A DNA stretch of 64,000 nucleotides from Flavisolibacter ginsenosidimutans (lineage in GTDB: Bacteria; Bacteroidota; Bacteroidia; Chitinophagales; Chitinophagaceae). Position 1 is the stretch's first letter. Every line of letters starts with the position of its first letter. This document shows positions 8,064 to 16,406 of this stretch, one piece after another. The DNA is taken from contig NZ_CP042433.1 of assembly GCF_007970805.1 (NCBI RefSeq), positions 806,001 to 870,000 of the forward strand, in the 5' to 3' direction. The notes beneath the pieces were generated by a model. That model ran no database searches. It was not told the DNA's origin and saw only the letters and a program-made list of their open reading frames with translations. Both the position numbers and the translations under genes were made by a program.

Positions 8064-8708
8064 ATGAACGAAGTGTTCCTTATTATCCTCGCTTACTTAA
8101 TTGGCAGTATACCCACTGCGGTTTGGACAAGCAAATACTTTTTTGGAATAGACATTCGTGATTACGGCAGCGGCAACGCCGGTGCGACCAATACGTACCG
8201 TGTTCTCGGGGCAAAGTGGGGAACTTTTGTCATGGTTGTGGACATGCTGAAGGCCTTGGTTGCAGTCAAGCTTGTTTTCTTTCTTCCCTATGCGCAACAG
8301 AGCGATTTTTATTTAATCAACATGCAATTGGGCTTGGGCCTCTCTGCTGTTTTGGGTCATATTTTTCCTGTCTGGGCGGAGTTTAGGGGCGGCAAAGGAG
8401 TGGCCACCTTGTTTGGAATGGTCTTGGGGATTCAGCCAAATGTCGCTATTTGCTGCGTGGGTGTTTTTGCCTTGGTTCTTTACTTAACCAGATGGGTTTC
8501 GCTCAGTTCCATTTTAGCAAGCGTGGCCTTACCTGTGTTTATTCTTGTCATTTTCAACGAGCCTGAGCCGCTTTACCGCATCTTCGCCATTACCGTGGCT
8601 CTTTTGGTTTTATTGACTCACCAAAAAAACATCGGCCGCATTTTGAAGGGTAATGAAAACCGCCTTCCCATCTTAAAGCACCGCGACCGTCGCCGCAACC
8701 GCAAATAG
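8064..8708 (+). CDS. plsY: Acyl-phosphate:glycerol-3-phosphate acyltransferase PlsY
   Basis: Integral membrane enzyme that transfers an acyl group from acyl-phosphate to glycerol-3-phosphate, the first step of phospholipid synthesis. It has 214 residues and several hydrophobic segments. Family motifs are clear: YLIGSIPTAVW near the N-terminus, GSGNAGATN at about 36-44 (glycerol-3-phosphate site), and FRGGKGVATLFG at about 107-118. A consensus promoter lies directly upstream. Confidence 0.95.
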   Translation: MNEVFLIILAYLIGSIPTAVWTSKYFFGIDIRDYGSGNAGATNTYRVLGAKWGTFVMVVDMLKALVAVKLVFFLPYAQQSDFYLINMQLGLGLSAVLGHIFPVWAEFRGGKGVATLFGMVLGIQPNVAICCVGVFALVLYLTRWVSLSSILASVALPVFILVIFNEPEPLYRIFAITVALLVLLTHQKNIGRILKGNENRLPILKHRDRRRNRK

Positions 8709-8796
8709 CAATTAACGTTTTCTGCGATTGCAGATTTTCTCTGTCTTCTTGTTTTGGTATAATCATTGAATTTGCTCTACCATTAAATCTTTTGAA

Positions 8797-9606
8797 ATGG
8801 TACAGAAAATTTTGACCCTATTTTTTGCCGCCGCAACAGTTGTCGCCTGCTCGACGAACAAAATCACCGGCCGTTCCCAATTGCATTTGTTACCAGAATC
8901 CGAACTCCAGTCGATGGGTTCCCAGCAGTACCAACAGTTTTTATCGGAAAATAAAGTTGTAAGCGCTTCAGCAGACCGGGATGCCGAGATGGTGCGCCGT
9001 GTTGGAAGCCGTTTGGCGAATGCTGTAGAGAAGTACTTTGCTTCGAAAGGACTTCAAAAGCAGCTTGAAGGATACAAATGGGAGTACAACCTTGTGGCCA
9101 ACAACGAGGCCAACGCTTGGTGCATGCCCGGCGGTAAAATTGTCGTTTATACCGGCCTTCTGCCTTATACAAGAAACGAAGCCGCTCTGGCGATCGTTCT
9201 TGGTCACGAAATTACCCACGCCGTTTTCCAGCACGGAAACTCACGCATGAGTCAGGGATTGCTTCAGCAACTTGGTGGTGTTGCGCTTTCGGTCGCTCTT
9301 TCGCAAAGACCTGCTGAAACACAGAACCTTTTCTTACAATCCTATGGTGTTGGCTCAACATTGGGAGTGCTCGCCTTTTCGCGCAGCGATGAGTCTGAGG
9401 CTGACCATTATGGTTTAATATGGGCCGCATTAGCTGGATACAATCCCCAAGAGGCCATTCCTTTTTGGGAAAGAATGGCGCAAGCAGGAGGTTCTAAGCC
9501 TCCGGCACTTTTAAGCGATCACCCTGCGGATGATAAGAGAATTGCCGACATTAAAAAATGGATGCCGGAAGCAATGCAGTATTACAAGCCCGTCGGAAGC
9601 CGTTAA
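8797..9606 (+). CDS. M48-family metalloprotease, predicted lipoprotein
   Basis: Zinc peptidase of family M48 (Oma1/LoiP/BepA-like), probably acting on damaged envelope proteins. The N-terminal signal ends in a lipobox (VVAC, cysteine at about 18), so the mature protein should be lipid-anchored facing the periplasm. Zinc site: H137-E138-x-x-H141 (HEITH) with a third ligand near E200 in DESEADHYG. Length 269 residues; no tetratricopeptide extension as in BepA. Substrate unknown. Confidence 0.9.
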   Translation: MVQKILTLFFAAATVVACSTNKITGRSQLHLLPESELQSMGSQQYQQFLSENKVVSASADRDAEMVRRVGSRLANAVEKYFASKGLQKQLEGYKWEYNLVANNEANAWCMPGGKIVVYTGLLPYTRNEAALAIVLGHEITHAVFQHGNSRMSQGLLQQLGGVALSVALSQRPAETQNLFLQSYGVGSTLGVLAFSRSDESEADHYGLIWAALAGYNPQEAIPFWERMAQAGGSKPPALLSDHPADDKRIADIKKWMPEAMQYYKPVGSR

Positions 9607-9628
9607 AAACGGACAAACCTTATTCGCT

Positions 9629-9664
9629 AAAATCCCGCTAAAACCCACTGGTGGCGGGATTTTT
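9629..9664 (+). terminator. Intrinsic terminator after the M48 protease gene
   Basis: Stem AAAATCCCGC / GCGGGATTTT around a 15-base loop, ending in a T-run. Confidence 0.8.
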
Positions 9665-9677
9665 CGTTGGTAAATAG

Positions 9678-9708
9678 TTGGAACGCGGCGCGGAATGTAG
9701 TACATTTG
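9678..9708 (+). promoter_or_regulatory. Promoter of the DUF3052-like gene
   Basis: TTG at 9678-9680, a 20-base spacer and TACATTTG at 9701-9708, a perfect -7 match. The leader before the ATG at 9782 would be about 65 bases. Confidence 0.75.
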
Positions 9709-9781
9709 CGGCATATTTCAGAATGGAGAAGTCCTGTTTAGTTCTTTTCTTCTTATTGATTATTAACCAATAAAACAGAGT

Positions 9782-10228
9782 ATGTCCCAAACAATTTTAG
9801 ACAAACTGAATCTGAAAAACGAAAAAAACATCTTAATTCAAGGACTGCCATCATCAATAGAAAAACAATTTGTAAAGCTTTCGTTCGCTAAAAATCTTAC
9901 TCCGCTTTTAAAATCCAGAAAAATTGATTTTGCCTTAATTTTCACCGTTAGTGAAAACCAGCTCAACAGCATTTTAGCAGACATTATGCCGGCCCTTAAA
10001 TACGAATCGCAGTTGTGGGTAGCACATCCAAAGCCAACTTCTAAAATCAGTACGGATTTAAACCGGGAGAGCAGTTGGAACAAGCTGAGTGAATTGGGTT
10101 TTGAAACAACGGAATTGGTTTCCCTTGATCATGTTTGGCAGGCTTTTAATTTTAGAAAGAATGAGGAAGAGGTGGAAGTAGTAGAAGTGAAGGTAGAGCG
10201 TAAAGTAAAAAAGGCCATGGCCCTTTAA
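9782..10228 (+). CDS. DUF3052-like protein
   Basis: Small cytoplasmic protein of 148 residues resembling the DUF3052 family, whose function is unknown. The match lies in the order of blocks: an N-terminal ILIQGLPSSI segment, IDFALIFTVSENQL, ALKYESQLWVAHPKPTSKISTDL, and LDHVWQAFNFR. The lysine-rich, valine-rich tail (about 128-148) is extra and low complexity. The gene is monocistronic, with a consensus promoter before it and a perfect palindromic terminator after it, which suggests robust independent expression. Confidence 0.7.
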   Translation: MSQTILDKLNLKNEKNILIQGLPSSIEKQFVKLSFAKNLTPLLKSRKIDFALIFTVSENQLNSILADIMPALKYESQLWVAHPKPTSKISTDLNRESSWNKLSELGFETTELVSLDHVWQAFNFRKNEEEVEVVEVKVERKVKKAMAL

Positions 10229-10247
10229 ATATTTTCTTACCACAAAT

Positions 10248-10282
10248 AAAAAAAATGACCACGTTAACGTGGTCATTTTTTT
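10248..10282. terminator. Bidirectional palindromic terminator
   Basis: Perfect palindrome of 11 + 11 bases (ATGACCACGTT / AACGTGGTCAT, 10255-10276) with an A-run before and a T-run after. It would terminate both the gene on the left and the convergent small gene on the right. Confidence 0.85.
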
Positions 10283-10300
10283 ATTGAGCTATTTCTTGGG

Positions 10301-10660
10301 TTAATTGTCAAGATTCGAGAGAAAAAAACCCTCTTTGTGTAAAACGGTTTGATTGGGAACCGGTGTTAAAAGCGAATCTTTTAAAAGCTTTTCTACCAAA
10401 CGAAGTTGCTGTTCCTGATCGCCGGATTGGGCTATTAACCTCCAGCTTTCTATCTTCATTAGGGCTCTTTGGCTTGTTTTGGTAACGTGTCGGTCCAGCC
10501 AATCACTCCTTTCGGCAAGATAAAGCTGGTGATTTCGGAAATAGGCATGCATAGGTAATAGATTGGGATTTACTTGTTTTCGTTTTAATCGGAACAAATT
10601 AAACAGAAAAAGTTTAAAAACACAATATCCTAAAACTATTGCTAAGCAATTATCGCTCAA
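10301..10660 (-). CDS. Small hypothetical protein
   Basis: Reading frame of up to 119 residues. The first ~36 codons are hydrophobic and AT-rich. An internal ATG (MHAYFRNHQLYLAERSDWL, start about 10552) would give an 83-residue soluble, helix-rich protein and may be the true start. I recognise no family. It lies between two terminators and runs against the DUF3052-like gene. Expression and start are uncertain. Confidence 0.45.
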   Translation of the reverse strand: MSDNCLAIVLGYCVFKLFLFNLFRLKRKQVNPNLLPMHAYFRNHQLYLAERSDWLDRHVTKTSQRALMKIESWRLIAQSGDQEQQLRLVEKLLKDSLLTPVPNQTVLHKEGFFLSNLDN

Positions 10661-10668
10661 AAACTAAA

Positions 10669-10694
10669 AAAGCCTGATGAATAAATCAGGCTTT
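10669..10694 (-). terminator. Terminator of the EF-G paralogue gene
   Basis: Ten-base stem AAAGCCTGAT / ATCAGGCTTT with a six-base loop. Read on the minus strand it is followed by TTTTTTAG, 26 bases beyond the stop of the gene. Confidence 0.8.
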
Positions 10695-10719
10695 GAGGCA
10701 TTGGAGAATGAAATCAGCT

Positions 10720-12858
10720 TCAGGCGATTGCCTCTTCGGCTGATTTGTTATACTCTTCTGTCAACTTCTTCTGCAATTCATATCCCATCGGCTGATAGCT
10801 TTCGAAACGCATTTTAAATTTTGCTCGTCCTTGCGTAATGGAACGGAGCGAAGAAGAGAAACCATGCATTTCTGCCAAAGGAACTTTCGCTAATACTTTC
10901 TGAAAATGTCCTTCCGCGTCAATTCCCTCCACCATGCCGCGACGGCTTTGCAAGTCGCCCATCACCGCACCGGTTAATTCTTCTGGACAAAGAACTTCTA
11001 CCTGGTAAATGGGTTCGAGTACTTGTGGGTCAGCTTTCTGAAACGCATCTTTAAAGGCCATAATGCCGGCAATTTTGAAAGAGATGTCATTTGAATCCAC
11101 TGCGTGCATCTTGCCGTCGTAAACACAAACCCGAACGTCGCGAACGTACGAACCGGTTAACGGTCCTTCGTTCATTTTTTCCATCACACCTTTTAAAATA
11201 GAAGGCAGAAAGCGGGCATCAATGGCGCCACCAACAATGCAATTATAAAATACCAATTTCCCACCCCATTCCAAATCGAAAGTTTCTCTGCCGCGAACAG
11301 TAAGCCCTGAGGGATCAGGCATTCCTTCATAATACGGTTCAATGCGCATGAACACTTCGCCAAATTGTCCCGCACCGCCAGATTGTTTTTTGTGCCGGTA
11401 ATTGGCCTCTGCCGGTTTGCGAATGGTTTCGCGGTAGGCAATTTTTGGCTTGCCAAATTTTACCGGCACCTTTTGGCCGTTTTCAATTTTCCATTTGGCA
11501 ACCGCAAGGTGCATATCGCCCTGGCAATGAACAAGCGTTTGCTTTAGCTCTTTTGACATTTCAATGATGAGCGTTGGATCTTCTTCCCGAAGCTGGTGCA
11601 AGGCTTGGGCCATTTTTTCCTCTTCTCCTTTGTTTACGGACTCGATGCAAACCGTAACGTTTGCGGTTGGAAATTCAATGGGCGGCAACTCCATCATCTT
11701 TCCCTTTGCGTGCAGGGTGTTGTTGACGTGGGTGTTTCGAAGCTTTAGGGTAGCGCCGATGTCGCCGGCAACAAGTTCCTGCACAGGGAGGCGTTTGGCC
11801 CCTTCGAGCAAAAAAAGCTGGTTGATTTTTTCGATCACGCCGTTCGATTCGTTCACCAGTTCCATTCCGGTTTTAACAGTGCCGGAAAAAACTTTAAAGA
11901 AAGAAAGATCGCCGACGTGTGGTTCGGAAATGGTTTTGTAAACAAAAAGACAAGGAGGCCCGGCAGCATCGCAGGGCACTTCTTCACCTTTAATTGTTTT
12001 TTGTGGGGGCATTTCGTTGGCGCTGGGACACACGTTGTCAATGAAACCCATCAACCGTCCGCTGCCCATGTTGCGCAAGGCGCTTAAACAAAACAGCGGG
12101 AAAATGTCGTGGGCAATCATGGCTTTCTTCAAGCCTTCTTTCATTTCATCTTCTTCCAATTCGCCTTTGTCAAAATATTTTTCCATCAGGGCTTCGTCGT
12201 TGCTGGCTATTGCTTCTACCAATTCTTTGTGAAGGGCTTCGGCTTTTTCTTTTTCCTCATCGGGTATGGCCAGCTTTTCCGGCTTGCCACCGGTATCGTG
12301 AAACTTGTACATCGTCATGCGAAGCACATCGATGATTTCGTGAAAGCCGGCGCCTTGTTGCCGCGGGTATTGCACCACGGTTACTTTACTACCAAAATGA
12401 TCTTTGGCTTCCTGAACGGTTCGGTCAAAGTCGGCTGAGTCGTCATCCAGTTTGTTTACAGCAAAAATCATCGGTGTTTTAAACTTATCGGTGTATTCCC
12501 AAATAATGTCGGTGCCCACTTCTACGCCCATCGTGGCATTCAGAACCATCACGCCGGTATCGGCCACACGCAGCGCAGACAACACTTCGCCTACAAAGTC
12601 ATCGTAGCCGGGTGTATCAAGAATGTTGATCTTATAACCTCGCCATTTGGTGTGCATCAATTTTGAAAAAATGGAGTTGCCGCGTTCTTGTTCCAACGGG
12701 TGATAGTCACCAACGGAAGTGGCTTCTTCAACAGAGCCGCGGCGGTTAATGAGACCTGCTTCAAAAAGCATGCATTCCGCTAAGGTTGTTTTGCCGGAGC
12801 CGGCATGGCCCAGCAAAACAATATTTTTTACGTGTGAGGTATCAAATTCGGCTGCCAT
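10720..12858 (-). CDS. fusA2: Elongation factor G paralogue (EF-G2/FusA2 type)
   Basis: Translational GTPase with EF-G domain order, 712 residues. The P-loop GHAGSGKT is at 17-24, DTPGY at 81-85 and NKLD at 135-138. Domains II to V follow; domain IV is visible around YRHKKQSGGAGQFGEV and domain V around EELTGAVMGDLQSRRGMVEG. It differs from housekeeping EF-G at key sites: the catalytic histidine of DTPGH is tyrosine (Y85), and the switch-I RGITI motif is RGNSI (59-63). Both are marks of the EF-G2-like paralogue group. I infer a specialised or alternative factor, and a normal fusA should exist elsewhere. It is followed by its own terminator. Confidence 0.88.
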   Translation of the reverse strand: MAAEFDTSHVKNIVLLGHAGSGKTTLAECMLFEAGLINRRGSVEEATSVGDYHPLEQERGNSIFSKLMHTKWRGYKINILDTPGYDDFVGEVLSALRVADTGVMVLNATMGVEVGTDIIWEYTDKFKTPMIFAVNKLDDDSADFDRTVQEAKDHFGSKVTVVQYPRQQGAGFHEIIDVLRMTMYKFHDTGGKPEKLAIPDEEKEKAEALHKELVEAIASNDEALMEKYFDKGELEEDEMKEGLKKAMIAHDIFPLFCLSALRNMGSGRLMGFIDNVCPSANEMPPQKTIKGEEVPCDAAGPPCLFVYKTISEPHVGDLSFFKVFSGTVKTGMELVNESNGVIEKINQLFLLEGAKRLPVQELVAGDIGATLKLRNTHVNNTLHAKGKMMELPPIEFPTANVTVCIESVNKGEEEKMAQALHQLREEDPTLIIEMSKELKQTLVHCQGDMHLAVAKWKIENGQKVPVKFGKPKIAYRETIRKPAEANYRHKKQSGGAGQFGEVFMRIEPYYEGMPDPSGLTVRGRETFDLEWGGKLVFYNCIVGGAIDARFLPSILKGVMEKMNEGPLTGSYVRDVRVCVYDGKMHAVDSNDISFKIAGIMAFKDAFQKADPQVLEPIYQVEVLCPEELTGAVMGDLQSRRGMVEGIDAEGHFQKVLAKVPLAEMHGFSSSLRSITQGRAKFKMRFESYQPMGYELQKKLTEEYNKSAEEAIA

Positions 12859-12934
12859 AAAAAATTTGTTTTAAATGAGGCAATAGAAGGAAAGGCATAC
12901 ACAGGTGTATGAAGTGGAAGAGGAGAGGAAAGGG

Positions 12935-13303
12935 CTATGGACAACTGGTATTGTTGATGAAATTCTTGAACTCATCGCGGAGTTCCTGCAACGTACTTTC
13001 AAGGCTGAGAAACTCATTCAGCAGGCGTTCATGGCCGGCGTAAACGCCTTCTTCCGTGTCGGCTTGTTGTACCTTTTTTTCGTGTGATTTAATGGTCTGC
13101 TTCAGGTCGTGGATGTTTTGAAGCTGGATGTCGAATTGGTTTTGAAAGTGTTCGACTTGTGTGAGGTGATTTCTGGAAAGTGATTTTTTGCACATTTCGA
13201 GAAGGGCTTTTTCGCAGCTGTGAAATTCGTCACGGTAACTGCGAAGAATCTGCCGCCAGTCGGCGCATTCTGCTGCAAGCTGTGAGATGTCTGTTTGAAC
13301 CAT
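12935..13303 (-). CDS. Coiled-coil hypothetical protein
   Basis: Predicted 122-residue, almost entirely helical protein with long heptad-like stretches (about 15-110, rich in E, K, Q and L). It has no signal peptide, no membrane segment and only a few cysteines. It sits upstream of the EF-G paralogue on the same strand, with a 76-base gap, so the two may share a transcript. No family recognised; general resemblance to small FlgN/FliT-like helical chaperones is composition only and not a claim. Confidence 0.6.
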   Translation of the reverse strand: MVQTDISQLAAECADWRQILRSYRDEFHSCEKALLEMCKKSLSRNHLTQVEHFQNQFDIQLQNIHDLKQTIKSHEKKVQQADTEEGVYAGHERLLNEFLSLESTLQELRDEFKNFINNTSCP

Positions 13304-13442
13304 GGGATGAACGTTTTAGAAGTTAATAAATAGATTCCTGTTCAGATGTCCCCCGGTATGGATGGTAGTTTAAATTTAGCCCTCTTTTCAAAGAAAAAAA
13401 GATTTTTTTTGAAAGGGTAATGCGTAAATTATTTGCCGCATT

Positions 13443-13482
13443 GCGGGTTAATCCGGTAAACCGCTAACCGGGTAATCCGGGG
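13443..13482 (-). repeat. Word-repeat cluster, left arm flanking the four-helix-bundle gene
   Basis: About 40 bases built from variants of GGTTAATCC / GGTAAACC / GCTAACC / GGTAATCC. Its reverse complement carries the same CCGGATTAAC words as the cluster at 13959-14001, so the two form inverted arms. Confidence 0.65.
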
Positions 13483-13523
13483 CGTAATTTGCGGCTGTTC
13501 TTTTCCTGATTAAAATACTGCTT

Positions 13524-13914
13524 ATGGATGTTTATACATTGGAAACACTTGACGTGTACAATGAAGCCGAAACTTTTTCTGATAAAATTTGGGGTATTGT
13601 GGAGACGTGGAGTTGGTACAAGAAAGAAACCATCGGTAAACAGCTAACAAGAGCGGCGGATTCCATTTCGGCAAAACATTGCCGAAGGTTACGGACGATA
13701 TTTTTACAAAGAGAGCAAGCAATTTTATTTTTATGCACGTGGCTCTGTCCAAGAAACAAAAGCCTGGCTTTCTAAATGCAAGCGCCGTCAGATTGTGGAT
13801 GTGGAGTATTGTGCCGCACTTTTGAACGAAGCCGAAAAAATTATGGCCATGCTCAACGCCTACATAAAATTTGTCGCAAATTCGCAAAGGAAGCCGCTAC
13901 CGAAAAAGGGTTAA
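13524..13914 (+). pseudogene. Four-helix-bundle (23S rRNA intervening-sequence type) protein, frameshifted
   Basis: The first 51 codons (MDVYTLETLDVYNEAETFSDKI onward to ADSISA) match the start of the S23/IVS four-helix-bundle family. The family motif NIAEGYGRY then continues in the next frame, to a stop at 13912-13914. The shift falls in the run AAAA at 13673-13676; removing one A restores an intact protein of about 129 residues (SISANIAEGYGRYFYKES...). It is a young pseudogene, a phase-variable gene or an assembly error; the rest of the frame has no further lesions, so decay is minimal. Function of the family is unknown outside rRNA intervening sequences; it occurs widely in Bacteroidota. 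Inverted word repeats flank it. Confidence 0.78.
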
Positions 13915-13958
13915 ACATCTTCTTTTACTTTATGGCAAGCAATGACTTCCCCGTTTTT

Positions 13959-14001
13959 CCGGATAACCGGATAACCGGATTAACGGATAACCCGGATTAA
14001 C
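13959..14001 (+). repeat. Word-repeat cluster abutting the dnaG start codon
   Basis: Consecutive variants CCGGATAA, CCGGATAA, CCGGATTAA, CGGATAA, CCCGGATTAA. It ends immediately before the GTG of dnaG and fills the position of a ribosome-binding site. Inverted relative of the cluster at 13443-13482. Confidence 0.75.
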
Positions 14002-16026
14002 GTGATAACACAAAACACCATACAGCAAATTCTTTCGCGGCTCGACATTGTTGAAGTCGTTGGTTCTTTTGTCAAGCTAAAAAAAAGAGGTGCGAACTAC
14101 CTTGGCAATTGCCCTTTTCACAACGAGCGGACGCCGTCGTTTACCGTTTCGCCGTCCAAAGAAATTTTTAAGTGCTTTGGTTGCGGCAAAAGCGGCAACA
14201 CGGTTTCTTTTTTAATGGAGCATGAAAAGCTTTCTTACGTTGAAGCTTTGCGTTGGCTGGCGAATCGCTACAACGTGGAGATTGAAGAAACCGAAACTTC
14301 GCCCGAGCAAAAGCAGGCGCAACAAACGGCTGACAGTCTTTTCATCATAAACGCCTTTGCGCAAAAATTTTATGCGCAGAAACTGTTAGAAACGGAAGAA
14401 GGGCAAACAAATGGCTTAAGCTATCTGAAAGAACGTGGGTTCAACAAAGACATCATCCAAAAATTCGGTTTGGGTTACGCACCCGATGGCCGCGACGCTT
14501 TGACGAAAGAAGCCATTGCGGCACAATACAACAGCGAACTTTTGCAAAAAACCGGATTGGTGGTTGAACGCAATGGACAGTTGCAGGACAATTATCGCGA
14601 CCGCATTATTTTCCCCATTCACAACAACAGCGGCAAGGTGATTGGCTTTGGCGCAAGGCTGATCAAGAAGAACGACAAGGCGCCAAAGTACATCAACACG
14701 CCGGAGAACGAGTTGTATGTAAAAAGCAAACTTCTTTACGGAACTTATTTTGCCCGGCAAGCCATTGACAAAGCCGACGAATGTTTTTTGGTAGAAGGCT
14801 ACACCGATGTTTTGTCGCTGCATCAAGCCGGGATTGAAAACGTAGTGGCAAGCGGCGGCACATCACTCACGCAAGACCAGCTTCGCCTCATAAAAAAATA
14901 CACGTCTAACCTTACCATTATTTACGATGGCGACGCGGCGGGAGTAAAAGCCGCGCTGCGCGGTTTGGACATGGCCCTGGAAGAAAGCCTGAATGTGAAA
15001 CTGGTGCTGATTCCCGATGGCGAAGACCCGGATAGTTATGTGCGAAAAGTGGGAGAGAAGCGCTTTCGCGAGTTTGTGCAGGAGAACAAAAAAGATTTCA
15101 TTCTTTTTCAACTTGACGTTCTATTAAAAGATGCAGGCAACGACGGGGCGAAAAAAGCCGACGTAGTAAACCAGGTTGCCGAAACGCTTTCCAAGATTGA
15201 CAAGACCGAAGATTTTACCAAGCAACAGGATTACATAAGGCAATGCGCCGATACGCTAAAGATTGACGAAGCAGGTTTTACGGCACTCGTTAACAAGTTC
15301 ATTCGCAACCGCCTTGCTTCTGATAAAAAATTGCCTTTTGAAGAAGCGCAGCACTTTGAAGAAAACGCGAAGAAAGCCGCGGTGAACGAGTACGACGACA
15401 ATACTTATAACCTGCTTTTTAAAGACGAATTGCAGGAACGTGAAATTGCCCGTGTGTTGTTGGAATACGGCAACCGCGAGTGGGAGAACGGCGAGCTAAC
15501 TGCACAGTATATTTTTTCGGAACTGCCCGAAGAAGATCTTTTTGAAAATGAAAGCGTGCTGCAAATTTTGCACGAATACAAAAGCCATTTAGAAAGTGGC
15601 GAAGTGATTGACAAGAACTTTTTTGTTTATCATCCGGATAACAAGCTGAGCACTTTTGCGGTTTCGCTCATGCAATTCAAATACGAACAAAGCCATCATT
15701 GGAAGGAAGAGTTGAGTCAATCAACCGGCTATCAAAAGTCTTTGTTCCAACAGGATTATAAAACGTTTTTGCATCTTGTAAACCGCGAGAACGCAAAAGA
15801 ATTGGAACATTATTTAAAAATAGAAGAAGACCGTACACCACAGGAAATCATATCGGCCATCACGTATCTGAAACTGAAAAAAATAAAAAAGCTTCTCATC
15901 CAAAATCATGCGGACATGGAGAAGGCTTCACCTTCCGGCCAGATGACGCTTTTTTTAACGCACCAGCATCTAAAGCAAATGGAAATGGAACTGACAAGCC
16001 AATTGGGCAGCGTGATAGTAAAATAG
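14002..16026 (+). CDS. dnaG: DNA primase
   Basis: Synthesises RNA primers at the replication fork, 674 residues. The CHC2 zinc finger ligands are C37, H40, C58 and C61 (CPFH...CFGC). The catalytic core contains the DnaG N-terminal motif (GFGARLI) and the TOPRIM domain with VEGYTDV (about 264-270) and YDGDAAG (about 309-315). A C-terminal helicase-interaction region follows from about 430. The start is a GTG, supported by the conserved N-terminus (ITQNTIQQILSRLDIVEVVG). A repeat cluster reaches up to the start codon, so no Shine-Dalgarno sequence is present. Confidence 0.96.
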   Translation: MITQNTIQQILSRLDIVEVVGSFVKLKKRGANYLGNCPFHNERTPSFTVSPSKEIFKCFGCGKSGNTVSFLMEHEKLSYVEALRWLANRYNVEIEETETSPEQKQAQQTADSLFIINAFAQKFYAQKLLETEEGQTNGLSYLKERGFNKDIIQKFGLGYAPDGRDALTKEAIAAQYNSELLQKTGLVVERNGQLQDNYRDRIIFPIHNNSGKVIGFGARLIKKNDKAPKYINTPENELYVKSKLLYGTYFARQAIDKADECFLVEGYTDVLSLHQAGIENVVASGGTSLTQDQLRLIKKYTSNLTIIYDGDAAGVKAALRGLDMALEESLNVKLVLIPDGEDPDSYVRKVGEKRFREFVQENKKDFILFQLDVLLKDAGNDGAKKADVVNQVAETLSKIDKTEDFTKQQDYIRQCADTLKIDEAGFTALVNKFIRNRLASDKKLPFEEAQHFEENAKKAAVNEYDDNTYNLLFKDELQEREIARVLLEYGNREWENGELTAQYIFSELPEEDLFENESVLQILHEYKSHLESGEVIDKNFFVYHPDNKLSTFAVSLMQFKYEQSHHWKEELSQSTGYQKSLFQQDYKTFLHLVNRENAKELEHYLKIEEDRTPQEIISAITYLKLKKIKKLLIQNHADMEKASPSGQMTLFLTHQHLKQMEMELTSQLGSVIVK

Positions 16027-16050
16027 TTTGCAACAAAACATTCTAAATAA

Positions 16051-16083
16051 AAAGCCGCTACAAAAAATTGAAGCGGCTTTTTT
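16051..16083 (+). terminator. Intrinsic terminator after dnaG
   Basis: Stem AAAGCCGCT / AGCGGCTTT with a 12-base loop, followed by TTT. Confidence 0.8.
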
Positions 16084-16406
16084 ATCAGGCGAAAAATAAC
16101 GTCACTTTCATTCGGTTTTCACGGACGGACGCCTGCGGTTTTTCAGGATTGGACAGCGGTTTTCATAGTCATTGGTACAAGGACAGGATGATTGGATTGG
16201 TTTTGTTCGGACAATTGGATTTGTTGTTTTTCAAGGAATGGAACGGCTTTTCAGGCTTGGATTGGTTTTTTTCATTTGGATATCCGGTTGGTTCTTCAAG
16301 GATATTGTTTTCTCAGCATTGTATAGATCAGTAATCAGACAATGAAAGAATGTAACCGGCACGGCAAATTTTTTCCGGAATTTTAATTAATCAGGCTTGT
16401 AATCAA
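16084..16406. other. Gene-free stretch with degenerate T/G-rich words
   Basis: About 320 bases between the dnaG terminator and the NAD(P)HX repair gene. It contains recurring variants of TTTTCAGG, TTTTTCAAGG, GGATTGGAC, GATTGGATTGG and CAATTGGAT at irregular spacing of roughly 20-40 bases. A reading frame of 88 codons crosses it, but it is phenylalanine/glycine-rich, repeats with the DNA words and resembles no family, so I do not call it a gene. Otherwise nothing is visible here. Confidence 0.55.

Noticed and set aside
16068..16334. 88-codon open frame on the plus strand
   Set aside because: Starts inside the dnaG terminator, is Phe/Gly-rich because of the underlying DNA words, and has no family resemblance.
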